From Sorangium aterium (GTDB taxonomy: Bacteria; Myxococcota_A; Polyangia; Polyangiales; Polyangiaceae): a stretch of 64,000 nucleotides of DNA. A model generated the notes under the pieces. That model did not search any database. It was not told the DNA's origin and saw nothing but the letters and a program-made list of their open reading frames with translations. The first letter of the stretch is position 1; each line of letters opens with the position of its first letter. The DNA lies in the NCBI RefSeq assembly GCF_028368935.1, contig NZ_JAQNDK010000006.1, positions 339,001 through 403,000 of the forward strand, written 5' to 3'. This document shows, in pieces, positions 32,489-42,602 of this stretch. The position numbers were made by a program, and so were the translations under genes.

Positions 32489-32758
32489 GAGACCTCCGCG
32501 AGGCGCCCTCGGGCTCACCCACCCGCAAATAGTTGAGCGGCGAGCGGCCGGCCAGCGAGAACCTTGGGCACAGCGGGAGATCGAGACGGGCTATGTCCCG
32601 GACGCTGTTCGCGCAGCGCATGGCAGGTGGATCGGAGTCGAGCCACCGCGGCGTCGAGCCGCCGCGGACCCTGCTCCTCGGCCAGGCGGCGCGCTCGGTC
32701 AAGACATTGGCGTCGCCGGTCAAGGACGGGACGCGCGCTCGGCATCATCCTCCCCGGC

Positions 32759-33727
32759 ATGACCTACCTCATCCCGAGCCAAGAACAGGCGCACGCGGGC
32801 CTGCGTGCCATCAAGGTCGTCCTTACCTCGGCCAGCCCCCTCGACGGGTCGCGGCGCGACGCGATGGGCGCGGTGCAGCGGCACCTCCTCCACACCGACT
32901 TCGACATCGACGCGCTCGCCCCGATAGCGCCCGACGAGCTCGCGCGCGCCGTCGAGGACCCTCTTCTGCGCGAGCAGCTCGTCAACGGTCTCTGCGCCAT
33001 GACCCTGTGCGGCGAGCGCGTCGAGGAGCGCGAGCTGCTCGAGGTCGAGCGCTTCGCCGCGGCGCTCGGGGCGCGGCCGAACGCGGTCCGCCAGCTCCAC
33101 CACCTCTACGAGCGGCGGCTGCTCCTGCTGCGCATCGACATCAGCCGGAGCTCGCTGCTCGGCAAGAACGTGCGGCGCATGCTCGATGAGGGCGGCCTCT
33201 ACGGGCTCGCAAGGAACGTCGCGAGCTTCGCGGGCATCCTGGAGAACGAGCCAGTCGCCGCGCGCTACCGCTCGCTCGAGGCGTACAGAGAGGGCACCCT
33301 CGGCAAGGCGCTCTTCACCTTCTATCGAGAGAACGGCTTCTCGTTCCCCGGCGAGAAGCGCGGCGTGCCCGAGGGCGTGCTCACCCACGACCTGAGCCAC
33401 ATCCTCGCCGGTTACGGCACCGACCTGCGCGGAGAGGCGATGACGATCGCGTTTCAGGCGGGGTATCGCCGCGAGAACCCGTTCGGTATCCTCGTGTTCC
33501 TGCTGGTGCAGCTCCAGCAGGGCATCCAGCTCACCGTGCTGGCGCCGTCGCAGCAGGGGATGCTCGCGACGCCCGGGCTCGCCGACGAGCTCGTGCGATC
33601 GTTCGTTCGCGGAACGAAGATGAGCATCGACCTGATGGACGACTGGGACTTCTGGTCCGACATGGCGGTGGATCTCGACGAGCTGCGCCGCCGTTACGGT
33701 GTCGTCCCCTGGGAGGCCGCGGCCTGA
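32759..33727 (+). CDS. TerB-like / Coq4-like protein
   Basis: Protein of 322 residues. Residues about 10-110 look like a TerB-type helical domain (LDGSRRDAMGAVQRHLL, then ERELLEVERFAAALG). The C-terminal half carries H210-D211-x2-H214-x11-E226 (THDLSHILAGYGTDLRGE), which is exactly the HDxxHx11E metal motif of Coq4, the protein that handles a ubiquinone precursor. Coq4 proteins are also helical around this motif. So it may bind a metal and a lipid or quinone; this is inference from motif. ATG 32759 is preferred because upstream codons in the same frame are low-complexity. It is monocistronic, and convergent with the VWA operon that also has Ter-type partners. Confidence 0.65.
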   Translation: MTYLIPSQEQAHAGLRAIKVVLTSASPLDGSRRDAMGAVQRHLLHTDFDIDALAPIAPDELARAVEDPLLREQLVNGLCAMTLCGERVEERELLEVERFAAALGARPNAVRQLHHLYERRLLLLRIDISRSSLLGKNVRRMLDEGGLYGLARNVASFAGILENEPVAARYRSLEAYREGTLGKALFTFYRENGFSFPGEKRGVPEGVLTHDLSHILAGYGTDLRGEAMTIAFQAGYRRENPFGILVFLLVQLQQGIQLTVLAPSQQGMLATPGLADELVRSFVRGTKMSIDLMDDWDFWSDMAVDLDELRRRYGVVPWEAAA

Positions 33728-33812
33728 TCCGGGTCCTCCGCTGGATCCGCCGGGAGGTGTGGAGGGCTCGCCGCGGCGCAGGGGGGCGTGCGGCGAGCCC
33801 GGGGTGCGCGCT

Positions 33813-34637
33813 TCACCCTCCGAAGCCGCCGGCGGCCGTCTTCGAGAACGACGCGCCGCCCTGGCTGGCGCGCACCGCCGACTGAGAGAACAGCGCGAAC
33901 GCCTTGCGGACGTCCGCCGCGTCGCTCTTCGGCGTCAGGATCCAGCGGTCCTCGATCCCCATGTCGCGAAAGACGGCGCGGAAATCGGTGTTTCCGTCGT
34001 CGATGCCGATCGCCGCCACGATGTGGGCCTCGGCCCGCCGCATGTCACGGACGAGGGCGCACACGTCCTTGGCCTTGGCCCACGTCGAGCCCGCGTCGGC
34101 GCCGTCCGAGATGATCAGCGTGACGGTGCGCGCCGGGACGCCGCTCAGCGCGAACTCCTGCGCCTTCGCGATCACCGTTCCGAGCAATACCACCGTCTGA
34201 TCGTAGAGGGGCGTGCCGAGCATGGGATCGTAGTTCTTCGTGTCCATCTTCACGGCCTGGGCGATCGGGCAGTATGGATACAGCACCGCCCCGTTCAGGT
34301 AACGGTTGTGCGCCAGGATGGAGTCGCGCTGCCTGGAGTCGGCGAGGGCGCCCACGACCAGGTTGTGCCCGTCCCTCACCGCCGGGGCGTTGCCGGCGAA
34401 TTTGATCGATCCCGAGTCGTCGGGCATCACCGTGACCAGCACCACCTCCGACGACGCGACGTCGTCCACCTGCACGCCGAAGCCGGCCTGGATCTGCGCG
34501 CCCAGGTCGGTGATGTGCAGCGCCTGCATCGCCTCGGGCGAGAGCGCGCCGTCGTCCCGCGCTGCCTCGAAGAGCTGCTCGATGTCGAGCGAGCCATCGC
34601 GGCTCGTTCCGTTGTCGTTCTCCTTGTTCTTGCTCAT
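33813..34637 (-). CDS. VWA domain protein (TerY-like)
   Basis: Protein of 274 residues: an N-terminal acidic/polar 60 residues, then a von Willebrand A domain. The metal site (MIDAS) is D73-x-S75-x-S77 (DDSGS), with the later aspartate in LIISDGADAGST. There is no membrane segment, so it is cytoplasmic. It is the last gene of a minus-strand run: PP2C phosphatase, kinase, isochorismatase-fold hydrolase, VWA. VWA plus PP2C plus kinase is the TerY-P type signalling triad described in comparative genomics; the partner protein is unknown. It is separated by only 14 bases from the hydrolase gene. ATG 34637 has GGATCC-type sequence upstream rather than a strong SD. Confidence 0.85.
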   Translation of the reverse strand: MSKNKENDNGTSRDGSLDIEQLFEAARDDGALSPEAMQALHITDLGAQIQAGFGVQVDDVASSEVVLVTVMPDDSGSIKFAGNAPAVRDGHNLVVGALADSRQRDSILAHNRYLNGAVLYPYCPIAQAVKMDTKNYDPMLGTPLYDQTVVLLGTVIAKAQEFALSGVPARTVTLIISDGADAGSTWAKAKDVCALVRDMRRAEAHIVAAIGIDDGNTDFRAVFRDMGIEDRWILTPKSDAADVRKAFALFSQSAVRASQGGASFSKTAAGGFGG

Positions 34638-34651
34638 CGGATCCTCCACGG

Positions 34652-35698
<1,047 letters not shown>

Positions 35699-35754
35699 GG
35701 TCTCTCTCTCCTCTCGATCGGCCCGCGAGCGCGGGCCGTCAGCTCAGCGTGGAT

Positions 35755-37693
35755 TCATGAGATGCGAAGCAACGTGATCGCCTGTGCGTCGACGACGAAC
35801 AGGCCCTCTGGCCCGACGAGCAGCCGGGAAGCCTGGGTGACGAACGGCTCGGTGCCGGGGAACTGCCGCGTCTCGACGAGCGCGCCCCCGCGGACCTCGA
35901 CCCGGACGACGCCGCTGTCGGTCGCCGAGAGCAGGAACCCCGAGGCCGCGCATTTGCCGGTCAGCGCGCCGAGCCACGAGCCGCCTTCCCCGTCGCCGTC
36001 GGCGACCGCCTCGACCGCGCCGTCCTCGCTCACGACGACGCACCGGTGCACGGTCCGGCCGGCCTGCTCGGCGGCGAGGAACAGCCATGCGCGCCCGGCG
36101 CGGGAGCGCCCGCGGCCTTCGTGGGACGGAGAGCTCGGGCCGGCGTCGAAGACGCAGGTCGCCGCGGTGAGCTTGCCGCCCGGGAAAGGCAGCTTGACCG
36201 TGTCCTTGAGGCCGGGCCGCTCGGCGTCGAAGACGAACGCTATCGAGACGTTCCCGGCGCGGTAGAAGCCGAGCCCGAAGCTCTGGCCCACCCAGAACAG
36301 CGTTTGCCCGGCGAGGACCTCGCCCATCGGGACGGCGTCCGCCTCGCCCGAGAGGGCGGCGGCGCCCGGCCTCCCGCTGCGCAGGAGCTGCCCGCCGCGC
36401 GTCCAGTAACGGGCGCGCGCGTTGACGTCGAAGATCGGCCTCGTCCCGACGCAGTCCACCTGGATCCGCTCGGGCGCGGCCCCCGGCGAGAGCACCACGA
36501 GATCGCCGCCCCGGCCGATCAAGGTGGCTCTCCCGTGCACCGCGAAGCGCGTCGCGGGGTGCGGCGCGCCGGACATCACGACGGACCGATCCTCCCGCAG
36601 GAAGCGGCCGCCCTCGTTCACGAGATACGAGAGCCCGCCCGGGCCGAGGGCCGCGGCCAGGATCACCCCGCGTGTGGTGAGGATCCGCGTCGCCAGCACC
36701 TCGCCGTGGACGATCGTCGACTCCTTCACGGCGGCCGGCGCGGCGCCGGCGCAGGCCGGGCAGGCCGGGCGCGCGTGCTCGACGCCGCACGAAGGGCACC
36801 TCGTCCAGGCGAGGGCGTCGAGCAGCCGGCGCGGGAACACGCCGCGCCGGTCCTCGACGAAGATGCGGTAGAGCGCGTCCAGGAGATCGTCCGGCAGGAC
36901 GCGGTACGGGATGGCCGGCTTCGGATACCGCACCTCGCGGTCGAACACGGTGATGCGGCGCAGCGGCCTCGCGCTCTCGGGCACCCGCGCCGACGCGGAC
37001 CGCGGCCGGAAGACGCCGCCATAAGGCCCCACGCAGAGCAGGCTCTGCATGACCATCACGGCGAACGCGTACCAGTCGGACTCCTGCGAATACGGCCTCG
37101 ACAGGAGCGGGCGCGGGAGAGAGGGGTCGCAGAGCAGCGGATCGACGAAGCGCTCGGTGAACACCTGGCAGAGATACGGGCCGAACTGGAAGCTGTCGGC
37201 GTCGATGACGAACACCTCGCCGCCGGCGACGAGCACGTTGAGATCGTTGAAGTCGCCGATCACGACGCCCCCGTCGTGGATCGCCGCGACGGCCCGGTGG
37301 AGCCGCGCGAGCACCTCGGAGACCGCGGCCGACGACAGCCCGCCGTGGCGCATCGACGGCTCGCCGTAGCGCAGGAGCGGCTCCGCGGCGCACGAGGCGC
37401 ATGGCGTAGCCCACGATGCGCTTCCTGCTCCTGTCGGTCGCGAGCTCGAGGGGCGCGATCACCTGATCGGGCAGGGCCGGCGGGAACGCGCGCAGCTTGT
37501 CCTGGTGGCGCTCGATGCGGGCCTGGGCGGCGCGCTGCTCGGCGTCCTGCCCGGCATAATCCGGGTGATCGGGCGTCTTCCAGACCTTGAGCGCGCGGCC
37601 GTCGCCGAGGTCGAACACGTCGGCCTCCCCGCCTTTGCCGATCGAGGACCGAGGGTCGAGCCGAACCCGCTTTGAACCAAGAACCACGTCCAC
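35755..37693 (-). pseudogene. TerY-P-type protein kinase with frameshift
   Basis: The N-terminal lobe (SSIGKGGEADVFDLGDGRAL then KVWKTPDHPD) is in one frame from GTG 37693 (GGAGG site six bases before). After GYAMRLV the protein continues in another frame as AAEPLLRYGEPSMRHG and GGLSSAAVSEVLARLH to the stop at 35755. One surplus base near 37400 causes the break; total length 1939 is not a multiple of three. The kinase catalytic loop is VVIGDFNDLNVLV with metal site VIDADSFQFG, the GDxNxxN form known in Ter-associated kinases. A zinc ribbon (CPSCGVEH ... CPACAG) and a beta-rich C-terminal half follow. It could also be a sequencing error, in which case the gene is intact. Confidence 0.75.
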
Positions 37694-37710
37694 CGTTGCC
37701 TCCTTCGGAC

Positions 37711-37780
37711 GCAATCGAATGCAATCGAGCGCAATCGAATGCATTCGATTGCAGTCGAGCGCAATCGAGCGCAGTCGCCC
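37711..37780. repeat. Seven exact 10-bp tandem units (GCAATCGAAT type)
   Basis: Units GCAATCGAAT, GCAATCGAGC, GCAATCGAAT, GCATTCGATT, GCAGTCGAGC, GCAATCGAGC and GCAGTCGCCC run back to back with period 10 exactly, about one helical turn. The core CA(A/G)TCGA recurs on the same face of the DNA. The array occupies the gap between the kinase start and the PP2C gene, just upstream of the kinase Shine-Dalgarno site. It may bind a multimeric protein or be a simple expanded repeat. Confidence 0.85.
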
Positions 37781-37826
37781 TGTCGTTTCCCTCCGCGACT
37801 CCTGCGCCTCCGCGCAGGGCCGCGCC

Positions 37827-38687
37827 TCAATCGCGGGCGCCCTGCGCCCTCCTCACGACGATCACCGTCGTGTCGTCGCGGAGCAGCCCGCCTTCGCGCT
37901 CCATCCGCTCTTCCTTCCACACGGGCCGCGCCACGGATCGGTTGATGAGCGCGAGCCGCCGCCTCACGGCGTCTGGGTTCCGGAAATACCGGTCGTCCTC
38001 CCAGAACCTCGACAGCGGGCCGACCTCGCCGCCCCCCGGGATCTGCCGTGACGACGACTCCAGCAGATCGATCGCGCCGTCGGTCCCGAGAAGGGCAGTC
38101 TGGAGCGCGCTCGACGGGAAGGCGCGGTGCACGGTGAAGCGCGGCGCCTCGCCGCCGGGCGGCCGATCGAGCAGGCCATACGCGAGGTAGGGGGGCTCGT
38201 CCCTCGGGAAGGGGCCGAGCCGCAGGAGCTCGTCGCCGAGCGCGATGAGGCCGTCGCCGAGGGAGAACGCGCACGCCCTGTCGCCGGAGATCGCGAGGCC
38301 GACCACGGTGAAGAGGAAGAAGGTCGACACGACCTCGGCGAAGCTGCCGCCCATGCCGGCGGCCACATCGCGGAGCGGCGCGAGCGCCCCGCGCCGCACC
38401 TCTTCCCACGTCGCGGCCGAATCGAGGTCTCCACCGTTCCGGAGCGCGCCGAGCACCTGCTCGGTCACGATCCGCGCCCCGAGCGCCGCGCCCACCTCGC
38501 TGCGCGCGCCGCTGCCGCAGCCGTCGCAGACCACGGCGACGAGAGAGCCGCCCTCGGCCCGGAAGGCATAGGCGTCCTGGTTGGGCCGCCCCGCGGCGAG
38601 GTGATCGGTCCCGGTCACCGTCCCTCCGGCGACCTCGAAGGCCGAGCCCCCTCCCATGTCAGCCAAGAAAGCGACGTCCCGAAGCAT
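37827..38687 (-). CDS. PP2C-type protein phosphatase
   Basis: Ser/Thr phosphatase of 286 residues, PP2C fold. Motifs in order: RPNQDAYAF (motif 1 with metal Asp), VVCDGCGSGARSEVGA (motif 2 DG), FSLGDGLIAL, LLGTDGAIDLLE (motif 8 Asp) and RDDTTVIVVRR at the C-terminus (DDxT metal Asp). It has no membrane anchor. It is the first gene of the minus-strand run leading to kinase, hydrolase and VWA genes. A palindromic site lies 179 bases upstream (38866-38880). It probably reverses the phosphorylation by the adjacent kinase on a shared target, perhaps the VWA protein. Start ATG 38687. Confidence 0.9.
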   Translation of the reverse strand: MLRDVAFLADMGGGSAFEVAGGTVTGTDHLAAGRPNQDAYAFRAEGGSLVAVVCDGCGSGARSEVGAALGARIVTEQVLGALRNGGDLDSAATWEEVRRGALAPLRDVAAGMGGSFAEVVSTFFLFTVVGLAISGDRACAFSLGDGLIALGDELLRLGPFPRDEPPYLAYGLLDRPPGGEAPRFTVHRAFPSSALQTALLGTDGAIDLLESSSRQIPGGGEVGPLSRFWEDDRYFRNPDAVRRRLALINRSVARPVWKEERMEREGGLLRDDTTVIVVRRAQGARD

Positions 38688-38865
38688 GGAGTTCCCTTCT
38701 GCGCCCGGCGAGGGCGCGCTGCGGCCGGACCCGGGCAGACGGAGGCCGGGGCGCGCGGTCCTCCCGGCGCCGGAGCTCCATCGTCTGCTCGGCGGTCAAC
38801 GCCGACCGTCGGCGCCCGCGCCAGGCGAGCACCCGATCGTTCGTGTATCCTACACACCAAGCTTA

Positions 38866-38880
38866 GTGTTCATGGTACAC
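38866..38880. promoter_or_regulatory. GTGT-N7-ACAC operator upstream of the PP2C operon
   Basis: GTGTTCATGGTACAC matches the palindrome at 39686-39700 (GTGTCGATCGGACAC), with flanks also alike (CTTAGTGT/CTTGGTGT and TGTCAACCCG after each). It is a candidate target of the neighbouring NrtR-like regulator, linking it to the phosphatase-kinase operon. Confidence 0.55.
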
Positions 38881-38962
38881 ATTGTCAACCCGGTCGCCGG
38901 CGTTCCGGCCGCGCTTCCGGAGGCGTTCGAGCGCGTCGCCGACGCACGAGCCGGCGCCCGCT

Positions 38963-39652
38963 TCAGATCTCGAAGCTGAAGCCGTCCTTCTCGAGCCGCT
39001 CGTACTTCCGGCGGTCGAACCGGTAGAGCCGCGCCGCGCGGTGCGCGACGTCCTGCTCGACCTCGTCGAGCTCCACGAGCAGCCCGGTGCCGAGCGCCTT
39101 CTTCCGGAAATTGCGCTTGTCGAGCGGGCGCTCGAGGATCGCCTCGTAGAGCCGCTGGAGCTGCGACAGCGTGAACTTCGGCGGCAGGAGCTCGAACCCG
39201 ATCGGCCGGTATCGGACCTTGCCCTTGAGCCGCTCCAGCGCGACCGCGAGGATCTCGTCGTGATCGAAGGCGAGCGCCGGGGTGTCGTCCACCGCGAACC
39301 ACGCCGCCTCGCGCGCGTCGGTCGCGGCCTTGACCCGGTGATCCCCGAGCTTCACCAGCGCGTAGTACGCCACCGAGACCACGCGCTCGCGCGGGTCGCG
39401 CCCGAGGGCGCCGAACGTGTAGAGCTGCTCCAGGAACACGCCGGAGAGCCCTGTCTCCTCCGCGAGCTCCCGCCGCGCGGCGTCGTCGAGCGCCTCCTCG
39501 ACGCGCACGAACCCGCCCGGGAGCGCCCACCTGCCGCGGAACGGATCGAGCTCCCGCCGGATGAGGAGGACCTTGAGATCCGCCTCATCGAGGCCGAACA
39601 CGACACAATCCACCGTCAGCGCCGGCCGCGGGTGCTCGTAGGAGACGGACAT
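38963..39652 (-). CDS. NrtR-like Nudix-winged helix transcriptional regulator
   Basis: Protein of 229 residues. The N-terminal 140 residues are a Nudix domain with an intact box ([20 protein letters not shown] then ETGL; the REUxEE core is kept, unlike many degenerate NrtR). The C-terminal part, [20 protein letters not shown] then [13 protein letters not shown], is the winged-helix module of NrtR, the ADP-ribose-responsive repressor of NAD metabolism. It may therefore bind ADP-ribose or an analogue and control the palindromes at 38866 and 39686. I chose ATG 39652 ([10 protein letters not shown]); the ATG at 39703 lies in the second palindrome. Its last codons end 83 bases before the first operator. 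Confidence 0.82.
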   Translation of the reverse strand: MSVSYEHPRPALTVDCVVFGLDEADLKVLLIRRELDPFRGRWALPGGFVRVEEALDDAARRELAEETGLSGVFLEQLYTFGALGRDPRERVVSVAYYALVKLGDHRVKAATDAREAAWFAVDDTPALAFDHDEILAVALERLKGKVRYRPIGFELLPPKFTLSQLQRLYEAILERPLDKRNFRKKALGTGLLVELDEVEQDVAHRAARLYRFDRRKYERLEKDGFSFEI

Positions 39653-39685
39653 TCGACTCTCCGTGTAATTTGCACATGAATCTTG

Positions 39686-39700
39686 GTGTCGATCGGACAC
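39686..39700. promoter_or_regulatory. GTGT-N7-ACAC operator upstream of the NrtR-like gene
   Basis: GTGTCGATCGGACAC, inside a longer palindrome TGGTGTCGATCGGACACCA (39684-39702), lies 34 bases upstream of the regulator start and in the divergent gap before the PAS-STAS gene. It is near-identical in layout to the site at 38866-38880, so autoregulation is likely. Confidence 0.6.
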
Positions 39701-39806
39701 CATGTCAACCCGCGTCGCGGGGCTCGGCTCCTCGGCGCGGGGGAAACGTCATCGACCGACCGACAGCCCCTCGACGGCCAGCGCGCGTGCGCGGTAGAAG
39801 GCTCCC

Positions 39807-40682
39807 ATGAAGGGGGACGCGGAGTCGGGCGCGGCGGGGGCGGAGACGCGGGAGGAGCTCGAGGCGAAGCTCCGTGAGGCGCAGCTGCTCCTCCGCGCGA
39901 TCCTCGACCACGTTCCGATCACCGTGTGCAGGTACGACCGCGCGGGCGTCTTCACGTTTCACGACGGCAAGGGGCTCGAGGCCGTCGGCGTGAAGCCGGG
40001 GCAGCTCCTCGGAGCGAACGTGCTCGAGCTCTTCGCGAACGAGCCGGAGACCCTGGAGACCAACCGGCAGGCGCTCGCGGGCAAAGGCGCATACAACGTC
40101 TACGACGCATACGGCGCCTCCTGGGAGTCATGGCACGTCCCCGTGCGCGATGGCAACGGGGAGCCCGACGGCATGATCACCCTCAGCCTGGACGGCTCCG
40201 CGGCGAAGCGGCGTGAGCAGGAGCTCCGGGCGAAGATCGAGCTCATCGAGACGCAGCAGGAGGTCATCCGCGATCTCTCGACGCCCATCATCGAGGTCTG
40301 GGACAAGGTGCTGACCCTCCCCATGGTGGGCGTGGTGGACAGCCTGAGGATCTCCGAGGCGATGGACAACCTGCTCTCGGCGATCGTGAACAAGGATGCG
40401 CGGTACGCGATCCTCGATCTCACCGGCGTCGACGCGGTCGACACGCAGACCGCCGGGTACCTCATCGAGATGATCAAGGCCATCCGGCTCCTCGGCGCGG
40501 AGGGGATCATCACGGGGATCCGGGCGAACGTAGCGCAGACGATGATCGCGCTCGGACTCGACCTCTCCGGCGTCACGACCGTCGGCAACCTCCGCGCCGG
40601 ACTCAAGCTCTGCATGCGGCGCATGGCCGCGGCGGGCGAGGGGGTCGAGCGAGCCGCGGCGGGCAGCGCGCCGGCGAAATAG
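39807..40682 (+). CDS. PAS-STAS protein (RsbR-like)
   Basis: Protein of 291 residues. The N-terminal 30 residues are a charged helix; a PAS domain follows (about 30-140: AILDHVPITVCRYDRAGVF then GASWESWHVPVRDGNG), then a linker helix, then a STAS domain (about 165-285) with VWDKVLTLPMVGVVDSLR and the phosphorylatable loop DLTGVDAVDTQTAG. This is the RsbR-type stressosome layout, in which the STAS threonine/serine is phosphorylated by an RsbT-like kinase. No rsbT or rsbS gene is adjacent. The PAS has no evident heme or flavin Cys, so the signal is unknown. Its start region carries no strong SD. Divergent from the NrtR-like gene, it may share its operator. Confidence 0.88.
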   Translation: MKGDAESGAAGAETREELEAKLREAQLLLRAILDHVPITVCRYDRAGVFTFHDGKGLEAVGVKPGQLLGANVLELFANEPETLETNRQALAGKGAYNVYDAYGASWESWHVPVRDGNGEPDGMITLSLDGSAAKRREQELRAKIELIETQQEVIRDLSTPIIEVWDKVLTLPMVGVVDSLRISEAMDNLLSAIVNKDARYAILDLTGVDAVDTQTAGYLIEMIKAIRLLGAEGIITGIRANVAQTMIALGLDLSGVTTVGNLRAGLKLCMRRMAAAGEGVERAAAGSAPAK

Positions 40683-40731
40683 CGGGCTCCGGCAGGCGCG
40701 ACGTGGGCGCACCCCCGCGCCGGGCGGCGGC

Positions 40732-42228
40732 TCAGCGATGGATCACGACGCGCGTGGACGGGTCGTCGCGCGTGGCCTGGACCGCGTACCACTCATCGGG
40801 CACGGAGGGCTCGGTCCAGTGGAAGAGCCATTTCGCGTCGACCGGCGAGAGGTTCACGCACCCGCCGCTCTGCCCTTCGCCCCAGCGGTCGTGCCAGTAG
40901 GCCGCGTGAAGGAGGTACTTGCTGAAGAAGTGCTGGCTCCACGGCACCTCCGCCTCGATCCAGTCGTCCGCGTCGACGTGGGGCGTGATGAGCGTCTTCG
41001 TCACCCATTTGCGGCCGATGCTGTACTGGCCGAGCGGGGTCGTGGAAGGCGGCACGAACGGCTCGATCTTCTCCGGCTCCTCGGCCCCGTTGCGCCCGGC
41101 CGAGATGAGCGTCGCGAACACGGGGCGGTCGTCCTCGTAGGCGATGAGCCAGCCGTCGAGGGCGGCGATCTCGACCCACGTGTTCCTGGGCCCGTTGGCC
41201 GGCGCCGAGGGCGGCTCGCCGCCGAGCTGGATCGGGCGGCCCCACGGGTTCCGCGCCCTCCGCGGCCGGACGACCACCGCGTCTCGCTCGAGCACCCAGT
41301 GCCCGTCGTCCCGGGTCTCGAGGTACGTCAGCTCGCCGACCCGCTTCGATCGGCCCGTCAGCCCGACCCGGGCGAGGCGGTCCCACACGGCGTCCGTCTT
41401 CGCGGGCTGGCCTCCCTCCGTGAGGCGGTGCTTCGGGCGCGCCTTGCGGCGAAAGAAGGCCATCGGCAGGCGCGCCTCGGCGCCGAGGTACACCCCCTCG
41501 AAGGTGGTGGGCTCGTACGGCTTGACCTTGTCCTTCGGTACGAACGTCAGATCCGATGCCCAGAGCCATGTCGTCCCGCCGGCCTCGACCTCCTCGGTCC
41601 AGGCGACCGACGAGCGCGGGCGGACCTGCATGTGCCGCAGATCGTGGGTCCCCTCGGGCCACGCAGGCGCGTCGAAGCCGTCCACGCGCAGGAGGCGCTT
41701 GAGGCCGAGCGACTCGCCGTAGCGGTACGGGAGCGGCCGATCGGCGAGCGGGGCATGGGGGATCAGCGCCTGGCGCACGGGATCGGCGGTGTCCAGGGTG
41801 GCGCGCTCGCCGTCGACGCACACGTAACCGCGCGGCTCCACGGCGTAGAACGCCGGGCAGCCGTCGGCGCCGCGGAGGGGCTCGACGCTCTTCAGGCGGA
41901 CCGAGCCGCCGATCGAGAGCATGCCGATCCACTGGGCCTTGGGCCGCGGCGCGGACCGGATCCACACCTCGCGGCCCTTCGAGTACACGCGCGCGGATCG
42001 CGCCCGCGCCGCCTCCACCTCCGGGACCGGCGCGGACGAGGTCGAGGCGGCCAGCGCCTCCGGCGCGGCGGGGCGCGGGGCGGGCGCGCTGGTGGGCGAG
42101 GGCTCCGCGACCGCCACGCCCGCGCTCGCGGCCGCGTCGGCGCGCGAGCCGGCGTCTTGCCGCGACGGCGTGCACCCGAGCCAGAGGGCGCCGAGGGCAA
42201 CGAACCACGAGCGGCCAGGCATAGGCAC
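40732..42228 (-). CDS. L,D-transpeptidase (YkuD) lipoprotein
   Basis: Exported protein of 498 residues. The N-terminus (MPMPGRSWFVALGALWLGC) is a lipoprotein signal with lipobox LWLGC, followed by an Ala/Pro-rich linker (about 25-80). The C-terminal part holds a YkuD domain with the conserved HAAYWHDRWGEG ... SGGCVNLSP, where the Cys is the nucleophile that cross-links peptidoglycan or attaches proteins to it. The middle has SH3-like repeats (VRLKSVEPLRGADGCPAFYA). The mature protein is likely tethered to a membrane facing the peptidoglycan. Start ATG 42228 or the in-frame ATG 42222. It is monocistronic. Confidence 0.88.
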   Translation of the reverse strand: MPMPGRSWFVALGALWLGCTPSRQDAGSRADAAASAGVAVAEPSPTSAPAPRPAAPEALAASTSSAPVPEVEAARARSARVYSKGREVWIRSAPRPKAQWIGMLSIGGSVRLKSVEPLRGADGCPAFYAVEPRGYVCVDGERATLDTADPVRQALIPHAPLADRPLPYRYGESLGLKRLLRVDGFDAPAWPEGTHDLRHMQVRPRSSVAWTEEVEAGGTTWLWASDLTFVPKDKVKPYEPTTFEGVYLGAEARLPMAFFRRKARPKHRLTEGGQPAKTDAVWDRLARVGLTGRSKRVGELTYLETRDDGHWVLERDAVVVRPRRARNPWGRPIQLGGEPPSAPANGPRNTWVEIAALDGWLIAYEDDRPVFATLISAGRNGAEEPEKIEPFVPPSTTPLGQYSIGRKWVTKTLITPHVDADDWIEAEVPWSQHFFSKYLLHAAYWHDRWGEGQSGGCVNLSPVDAKWLFHWTEPSVPDEWYAVQATRDDPSTRVVIHR

Positions 42229-42457
42229 GAGACCCTAGCACGCCGAGCCCGCCCGTCGGAACGACGTGCCAGGCTGGACGAAGGCGCTCGCGCCGCGACG
42301 CGAGCGGAGAGGAGGTCGTCGCTCGTGCGGCGATCTGCGGCCATGGCGCCGGGCCGCCGGATTTCGATCGCCGCGGGTGTCACGCTCGCCCCGCTCGCGC
42401 CTAGAGCCGAGGAAGGTCGGCGAGGACAGCCGGCCAGAGAAGACAAGGAGAGATCCC

Positions 42458-42589
42458 ATGCGTCGTTGGCTCAAGGTGACCCTGATCGCGGCCGTCCTCG
42501 GAATCCCGGCGGTGGCCTATGCTGGAACGCAGCTCAAGGGCGGCTGTCCGTGCGCGGATTGCCCGTGTCCGGACTGCCCCTGCGGCTGA
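42458..42589 (+). CDS. Cys-rich secreted mini-protein
   Basis: Only 43 residues: a signal peptide (MRRWLKVTLIAAVLGIPAVA, probably cleaved after AYA) and a tail of about 20 residues with six Cys in a CPC-x2-CPC-x2-CPC pattern (GGCPCADCPCPDCPCG). Such a regular CxC array could bind a metal (Cu, Zn, Hg) or form disulfides. A strong AAGGAGA site lies nine bases before the ATG. It stops 14 bases before the ECF sigma gene, so it is probably in one operon with sigma and the membrane protein. I know no family for it. Confidence 0.8.
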   Translation: MRRWLKVTLIAAVLGIPAVAYAGTQLKGGCPCADCPCPDCPCG

Positions 42590-42602
42590 GGACCCAGCGC
42601 CC

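Noticed and set aside
37694-37744. ATG 37744 as kinase start
   Set aside because: It lies in the 10-bp repeat array; GTG 37693 has a good GGAGG site and the family N-terminus.
39653-39703. ATG 39703 as start of the NrtR-like gene
   Set aside because: It overlaps the palindrome at 39684-39702 and adds residues not typical of the family.
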